Of a stretch of 64,000 nt of DNA, positions 59,720 through 64,000 are shown in pieces. Within the stretch, counting starts at the first letter, position 1; each line of letters begins with the position of its first letter. Under the pieces are notes generated by a model. It searched no databases, was not told where the DNA came from, and saw only the letters and a program-made list of their open reading frames with translations. The position numbers and the translations under genes were made by a program. Source of the DNA: Clostridia bacterium (lineage in GTDB: Bacteria > Bacillota > Clostridia > TANB77 > CAG-508); contig JAFXPH010000016.1 of assembly GCA_017528085.1 (NCBI GenBank), positions 42,290 through 106,289 on the forward strand. The letters are read 5' to 3'.

Positions 59720-61597
59720 CTACTTTTCAAGCTTTATGTAATTATATGCAAGTTTTAGCTCATCTAATATTTCTCTTTCTCTATCTGAACATGTAAATAT
59801 AATTACTTGAGTATTACCATAATTCATATCCAAATATCTAAGCATACTTCTTAATCTTTCATTATCAAAGTAAGCAAATGCTTCATCTAATATTATAGGT
59901 AGGTTTTCTTTTGATATCTCATCTAGTGCACTTAATCTTAGTGATAAGTACATTTGATCTACTGTTCCTACGCTTAATCTAGATGCTGGTATATATTTAC
60001 CATTCTCTATTTCAACTTTAAGTCCTGTTTCGTCATTGAATTGAACATTGTTATATCTGTCATTAGATATCTTCTTAATAATTGAACTTAAGCTTTCAAT
60101 AAATTTAGGACTTATATTTGATTTAACTTCTTTATAAGCTTCATCTAAACATTCTTTAGCTAAATTATAAGCATTATTTAACTCATGAAGTTCTTCTTTT
60201 TCAGCATTTAAATCGTCGATTTCTTCTTGAATTGAAGATAAGTTTTCTTCTTTTTCTTGAAGCATTTTGATTTCTAATCTGATTGCATGAAGATTAAAGT
60301 TAATTGTTTGGATTCTAGTTTCCTTTTTATCGATTTCTTTAAGTAATTCATCATATGTCATATTAAAAATCGAAATAATGTAATCCTCGTCGATTAGAGT
60401 GTTATATTTTTCTATGATATCTAACTTCTCTTTTTCGAATGTTTCATTATACTCGTGTTCTTTCTTCTCTGCCTCTGATTTTTTCTCTTCCATCTCTTTA
60501 GATAGAATGTTAATCTCGTTTAGTATCTTATCTCTATCTGCTTGAACAGCTTTTGAGTTAATACTTCTAACTTCTCTAATTTTAACAGAAGCCATAAGTA
60601 AAGAAATAAGTGTTGGTATAGCAAATAAGTATTTAATAATATTGCTTACTTTAAGAAGAGCAACAATTATCCAAATAAATGCCATTACACCAAATATTAC
60701 TAAGTATTTAATAAGTCCTCTTGTTTTCTTATTTTCAATGTCTGAATTTACTATCTTTTCGTTAAGTTCTTTTATCTTAGATGAATATTCCTCTTCTAAG
60801 TTTCTATTGAAGTTAATTTCAGCATTTTTAATACTCTTATTATTAACTTTGTTTTGAACTTCACGAAGCATTCTTCTTTCATTTTCAAGTTGATCTAATT
60901 CTTCAATTAATCTTTCTTCTTTATTAAATTGCTCAGAAATACTTGTTTTACTACTTTCAATAACTCTTTTTCTTTCTTCCATATTTTTAAGTCTTGTTAA
61001 GACATTATTGATAGGTTTCTGAACTGTTCTTTCTGTACCAACTTTTTCAAGTTGTTCTTTAGCAATTTTACTAGCTGCTTTACTATAAGAAATATTTCCA
61101 TCACCTGAAGAAATCAAGTTTGTAATCTTTTGAACAATACTTGCTTGGCTTGATTTTGAAAGTCTAATACCATCTTGTTCTGTAATAGCTGTATTATAAA
61201 ATGTTTCTTCATCAATCTTTGTTTGATCATAGAAGAAATCTATTCCGTTTTTATCTACATGGTAGCTTTTTGAAATATCTTCTTTGTTTGAGTCATATAT
61301 TACTGGGTTCTTTTTCTTGAACTCTCTATAAATCTCATATGTTTTTCCATCATCTAATGTGTATGTAATTTTTCCAGAATACTCATCTGATTTCCATGGA
61401 TTAAATCTATCGAAATCTGATATTTCTTTACCATTTTTATTTTTTGAAACACCATAAAGCATACTTGTAATAAACTTTAGCAAGCTTGATTTACCAGCTT
61501 CATTTTCACCAAATACAAGATTTATTCCATTTGAAAATTCTAATTCTTTATCTTTGATTTTTCCAAATCCATTTATTTTTAATTTATCTATTCTCAT
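59720..61597 (-). CDS. YhaN/SbcC-like ATPase with a membrane hairpin
   Basis: The start ATG 61595-61597 follows GGAGGGCTGAT; the frame extends further upstream into the phosphoesterase gene but with no RBS. The 625-residue protein has an N-terminal Walker A LVFGENEAGKSS (30-37), long coiled coils (about 180-290 and 350-480), a two-segment hydrophobic hairpin at about 295-335 (YLVIFGVMAFIWIIVALL), and a C-terminal LSVGTVDQMYLSLRLSAL (signature), PIILDEAFAYFD (Walker B). This is the AAA_27/YhaN layout, the SbcC-like partner of a YhaO nuclease. The pair overlaps in transcription with the gene upstream. Confidence 0.9.
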   Translation of the reverse strand: MRIDKLKINGFGKIKDKELEFSNGINLVFGENEAGKSSLLKFITSMLYGVSKNKNGKEISDFDRFNPWKSDEYSGKITYTLDDGKTYEIYREFKKKNPVIYDSNKEDISKSYHVDKNGIDFFYDQTKIDEETFYNTAITEQDGIRLSKSSQASIVQKITNLISSGDGNISYSKAASKIAKEQLEKVGTERTVQKPINNVLTRLKNMEERKRVIESSKTSISEQFNKEERLIEELDQLENERRMLREVQNKVNNKSIKNAEINFNRNLEEEYSSKIKELNEKIVNSDIENKKTRGLIKYLVIFGVMAFIWIIVALLKVSNIIKYLFAIPTLISLLMASVKIREVRSINSKAVQADRDKILNEINILSKEMEEKKSEAEKKEHEYNETFEKEKLDIIEKYNTLIDEDYIISIFNMTYDELLKEIDKKETRIQTINFNLHAIRLEIKMLQEKEENLSSIQEEIDDLNAEKEELHELNNAYNLAKECLDEAYKEVKSNISPKFIESLSSIIKKISNDRYNNVQFNDETGLKVEIENGKYIPASRLSVGTVDQMYLSLRLSALDEISKENLPIILDEAFAYFDNERLRSMLRYLDMNYGNTQVIIFTCSDREREILDELKLAYNYIKLEK

Positions 61598-61607
61598 ATC
61601 AGCCCTC

Positions 61608-62684
61608 CTATTCCATAGCCTGAAGGCCAATTTCAATAGCTTTTTGAATTTGCTCATCTGTATAATATCCAGACTTTGCTTCTTCTAGCACTTTTTTAAC
61701 AAATATACCTTTTAAGTTTTTCTCTTTTTTAAGTGCATCCAAGTCATATGAAATTCTTGTATTATTTTTTATTTTTAGTATGTTTTTATCTGAAATAGAT
61801 TTTAAGATTTCTCTTTCATCTATATCAAATCCTCTTTTTCCTTCTAATACTAATTTATACATGTGATTTTTTTCAAAATCTATGTCTAAAATGTATTCAA
61901 TTAGTGCTTCTTTTGAAGTAAATGAATCAACATTTAAGAAGTATTCTTCAAATACTCTATTATCTACTTCAATAAACTCTTTTTCAAGTAGTCCACCATT
62001 TATTTCGCCAGCAACAAAACCATGTCTACCTAATTCATCAAATCCAAATGAAATTGTTGAACCTGGATATACATAGTCTTTATTTTCTTCAAAGTTTGAT
62101 TTATGGATATGTCCAAGTGCAATATAGTCAAATCCAGTGTCTTTTAAAGATCTTTCTGGTACTGAGTTATACTCATATCCATTTTCATCTCTTTTTCCAT
62201 TTACATCAGCATGAATAAGTAATATGTTTGGCTTTCCTTCTCTTACTACTTTTATGTCTTTTATTGCTGAAGTGTTCATGTAAAAGTCTGTAAATGCCAT
62301 ACCATAGATTACTACGTTTTCATCCTCATATTTTTCTAGTTTGTTTGTTTTAAAAATATAAACATTTCTTTCAAACTCATAATTGTCATAGTATGAATCC
62401 TTTATGTAAGGATCATGATTACCGGGAGTTATAAAGATTTTTGTATTAGGAATTTGTCTAAAACAGTCATTAATGAAATCAATTGTTGATCTTCTTACAT
62501 AATCTTGTTCATACAAATCTCCTGCAATAAAGAAATACTCTACATTATGTTCTTTAATGTAGTTTATTATTTCTTTAAATGCATTCCTTTGCTCTAGTCT
62601 TCTTGTTTCTCCTAAGTTTTTCTTAGTATTTAATAGACTAAATGGAGCATCAAAATGCATGTCGGCCATATGTACAAATTTCAT
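61608..62684 (-). CDS. YhaO/SbcD-like metallophosphoesterase (DNA exonuclease subunit)
   Basis: Starting at ATG 62682-62684 (AGGGGATGGTGAAT) gives 358 residues. MKFVHMADMHFDAPF holds the first metal motif (DxH), followed by FIAGDLYEQD, TPGNHDPY, LLIHADV and IALGHIHKS, the five calcineurin-like phosphoesterase motifs of the SbcD/Mre11/YhaO group. Paired with the YhaN-like ATPase 10 bases downstream, as in Bacillus yhaO-yhaN. Probably a DNA end-processing nuclease. Confidence 0.92.
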   Translation of the reverse strand: MKFVHMADMHFDAPFSLLNTKKNLGETRRLEQRNAFKEIINYIKEHNVEYFFIAGDLYEQDYVRRSTIDFINDCFRQIPNTKIFITPGNHDPYIKDSYYDNYEFERNVYIFKTNKLEKYEDENVVIYGMAFTDFYMNTSAIKDIKVVREGKPNILLIHADVNGKRDENGYEYNSVPERSLKDTGFDYIALGHIHKSNFEENKDYVYPGSTISFGFDELGRHGFVAGEINGGLLEKEFIEVDNRVFEEYFLNVDSFTSKEALIEYILDIDFEKNHMYKLVLEGKRGFDIDEREILKSISDKNILKIKNNTRISYDLDALKKEKNLKGIFVKKVLEEAKSGYYTDEQIQKAIEIGLQAME

Positions 62685-62847
62685 ATTCACCATCCCCTCT
62701 ATTTTCTACTTGCATAATATCACAAAACATATGATTTTTCAATAAAATCGTGGCTTTTAATATTTTTTTTGGAATAAAAAAAAGAACTATTTTTGAAGTG
62801 AACCCCAAAATGTTCATAAGAAAAAAAGAACTATGACAAGAGAAGAT

Positions 62848-63603
62848 TTATCTTCTCTTGTTTTTTAATCTTTTGGTATTATAGAATTCAATCCAATCTT
62901 CTACTAAAGCTATATATTCTTGTAAATTTGTGATATCATTATTATACAAAGTTTCTTTCTTAAGTATTCCGTGGAAAGATTCCATTGGTGAATCATCTAT
63001 TGGTGTCCCTTTACGAGACATTGAGATTTGAATTCCATTAGATTCACAAATGGCTTTGTATTCATAAGATGTGTATTGGTATCCTTGATCACTGTGAATG
63101 ATAAGTCCGTGCACATCTTTTCTTTTTGCTATTGCTTCATTTAATGTTTCAATAACTACTTTCACATCGTTAAATTTACTAATTTTATATGCAACTACTT
63201 TTCTGTCATACAAATCTAATATCGTTGATAAATAGGCTCTTTTCCCATTGAATATCAGATACGTTATATCTGTTGTCCAAATTTTATTTTCTTTATCAAC
63301 ATTAAACTTTCTTTGCACTAAATTTGGTTTTATATTTGCCTCAATTCTTTTATATATGGGATTTTTCTTTTTCTTTGTGTATTGTGGTTTAATATTGTAT
63401 TTATTCATAATTCTCTGTACCTTTTTATGATTAAACATTACACCATATTTAATCAACAATCCTTCACAAACCCTACGATATCCATATGTGCCTTTTGATT
63501 TATCAAATATTTCTTTAATTAATAAATAATCATAATAATCTTTATCTTCACAATTTCGATATTTATAATACATTCTTTGACTTATATCTAATGCTGCACA
63601 CAT
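62848..63603 (-). CDS. IS3-family transposase OrfB (DDE integrase)
   Basis: This 251-residue segment from an internal ATG contains a helical HTH_21 region (YGYRRVCEGL) and the rve integrase core with catalytic WTTDITYL (D), IHSDQGYQYTS (D) and DSPMESFHGILKKE (E). The frame continues upstream to 63660, entering orfA's end one base back (KVTFINLYINKYKLKN), so the real product is probably an OrfAB fusion made by -1 frameshifting. The C-terminus stops after IEFYNTKRLKNKRR, slightly shorter than usual and overlapping a terminator-like hairpin. Confidence 0.9.
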   Translation of the reverse strand: MCAALDISQRMYYKYRNCEDKDYYDYLLIKEIFDKSKGTYGYRRVCEGLLIKYGVMFNHKKVQRIMNKYNIKPQYTKKKKNPIYKRIEANIKPNLVQRKFNVDKENKIWTTDITYLIFNGKRAYLSTILDLYDRKVVAYKISKFNDVKVVIETLNEAIAKRKDVHGLIIHSDQGYQYTSYEYKAICESNGIQISMSRKGTPIDDSPMESFHGILKKETLYNNDITNLQEYIALVEDWIEFYNTKRLKNKRR

Positions 63604-63644
63604 GTTTTTTAATTTATATTTATTAATATATAAATTAATAAATG

Positions 63645-63932
63645 TTACTTTTTCTCTCGTCGTGCCTTTATGAATTCCTGGTATTTTTTTAATATTTCAT
63701 ATCTTTCTTTATAATCAATATTTTCTTCCTTTTTACGTCCACGTTTGTTTTCAATATCGTTAATTTGATTTCCTTGTTTTCTATCCTTAACAATCCAATG
63801 CCATATTGTATTTACATTAATATTATAATGTTTGGCTAAATTTTTCCTTCCTCCATATTTTCCAGAATTATAATCATTGATTACTTGCTGCTTAAACTCA
63901 TTACTAAAATGTTTACCGCATAAAAATAACAC
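63645..63932 (-). CDS. IS3-family OrfA (helix-turn-helix)
   Basis: This 95-residue protein starts GTG after GAAAGGTAG; its Tnp IS3/HTH pattern is FSNEFKQQVINDYNSGK then KHYNINVNTIWHWIVKDRKQ, the DNA-binding half of IS3 transposases. It ends EKK-stop at an AAAAAG run where ribosomes can slip -1 into OrfB. An Arg/Lys-rich coiled segment precedes the end. Confidence 0.88.
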   Translation of the reverse strand: MLFLCGKHFSNEFKQQVINDYNSGKYGGRKNLAKHYNINVNTIWHWIVKDRKQGNQINDIENKRGRKKEENIDYKERYEILKKYQEFIKARREKK

Positions 63933-64000
63933 CTACCTTTCGATAAGTGTTATTATAGCATGTTCTTTTTTTACCTGTGAACTAAATGGGGTTCACATCA

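Larger units (their letters stand above)
62794..64000 (-). mobile_element. IS3-family insertion sequence (right end at the window edge)
   Basis: Ends carry matching inverted repeats: 62794-62832 begins TGAAGTGAACCCCAAAATG, and the complement of 63962-64000 begins TGATGTGAACCCCATTTAG. Both then run into a GTTCA box and AAAAAAAGAAC. It contains orfA (HTH) and orfB (DDE transposase) overlapping in different frames. A 12-base stretch AAAAAAGAACTA occurs both outside and inside the left end. Flanking bases on the right are not visible. Confidence 0.85.

Noticed and set aside
63645..63932. OrfA as an independent regulatory gene
   Set aside because: Its position inside the inverted repeats and its overlap by -1 frame with the DDE transposase show it is part of the IS3 element.

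Overview
This is a 64 kb stretch of a very AT-rich chromosome from an anaerobic, low-GC Firmicutes-type bacterium, probably an uncultured gut Clostridia/Bacilli lineage. The evidence is AGGAGG-type ribosome binding sites and TTGACA/TATAAT promoters nearly everywhere, U-run hairpin terminators, UGA used as stop, a desulfoferrodoxin (superoxide reductase), a clostridial-type PyrB/PyrI pair, a thioredoxin reductase that lacks the NADPH motifs, a stand-alone Spo0A-type DNA-binding domain, an SleB-like cell-wall hydrolase and sortase-anchored adhesins. No tRNA, rRNA or CRISPR array was seen.

Layout. 1-5.9 kb: an SF2 helicase cut by the left edge, two small unknown genes, an AIM24-family protein and an isochorismatase/HAD pair. 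6.0-8.9 kb: a mobilization operon (52-aa protein, RadC/JAB-domain protein, unknown, MobV relaxase). 9.0-11.2 kb: a higher-GC orphan gene, a Spo0A_C-like protein, a structured RNA encoding a 16-aa peptide and a divergent XRE regulator. 11.3-18.9 kb: one minus-strand operon of an HNH nuclease, two MazG-type pyrophosphohydrolases, a NUDIX hydrolase, a nuclease-DUF2075 helicase and a PLD-DUF3427 helicase, with a probably frameshifted first gene. It looks like an anti-phage or nucleic-acid/nucleotide surveillance island. 19.1-22.2 kb: a two-gene cassette (UvrD-type helicase with an inserted nuclease domain and C-terminal zinc ribbon, plus a membrane protein with the same zinc ribbon), bracketed by an intact structured RNA and an orphan copy of that RNA's 3' half.

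22.3-24.5 kb: one-carbon metabolism (glyA, 5-formyl-THF cyclo-ligase) and a small GNAT. 24.6-33.8 kb: a small-RNA locus, then a sortase and two tandemly duplicated CnaB-repeat adhesins with a VPNTE sorting motif. 34-36.3 kb: a DHH phosphoesterase and the thioredoxin system. 36.3-39.5 kb: a higher-GC island with a membrane-anchored SleB-like hydrolase divergent from a striking Clp-type AAA+/M41 metalloprotease fusion. 39.5-62.7 kb: mostly housekeeping (pyrI-pyrB, dfx, DnaB-like helicase, HD-GYP response regulator, tex, NUDIX-pyrophosphatase fusion, DUF975 membrane proteins, ABC-F, pcrA, prfA, YhaN/YhaO-like pair). 62.8-64.0 kb: an IS3-family element reaching the right edge.

The most unusual items are the soluble Clp-AAA/M41 protease, the helicase/nuclease/nucleotide-pyrophosphatase operon, the RNA-flanked helicase cassette and the leader RNA with mutually exclusive hairpins. 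Family names are from recall of sequence signatures; no database search was possible.
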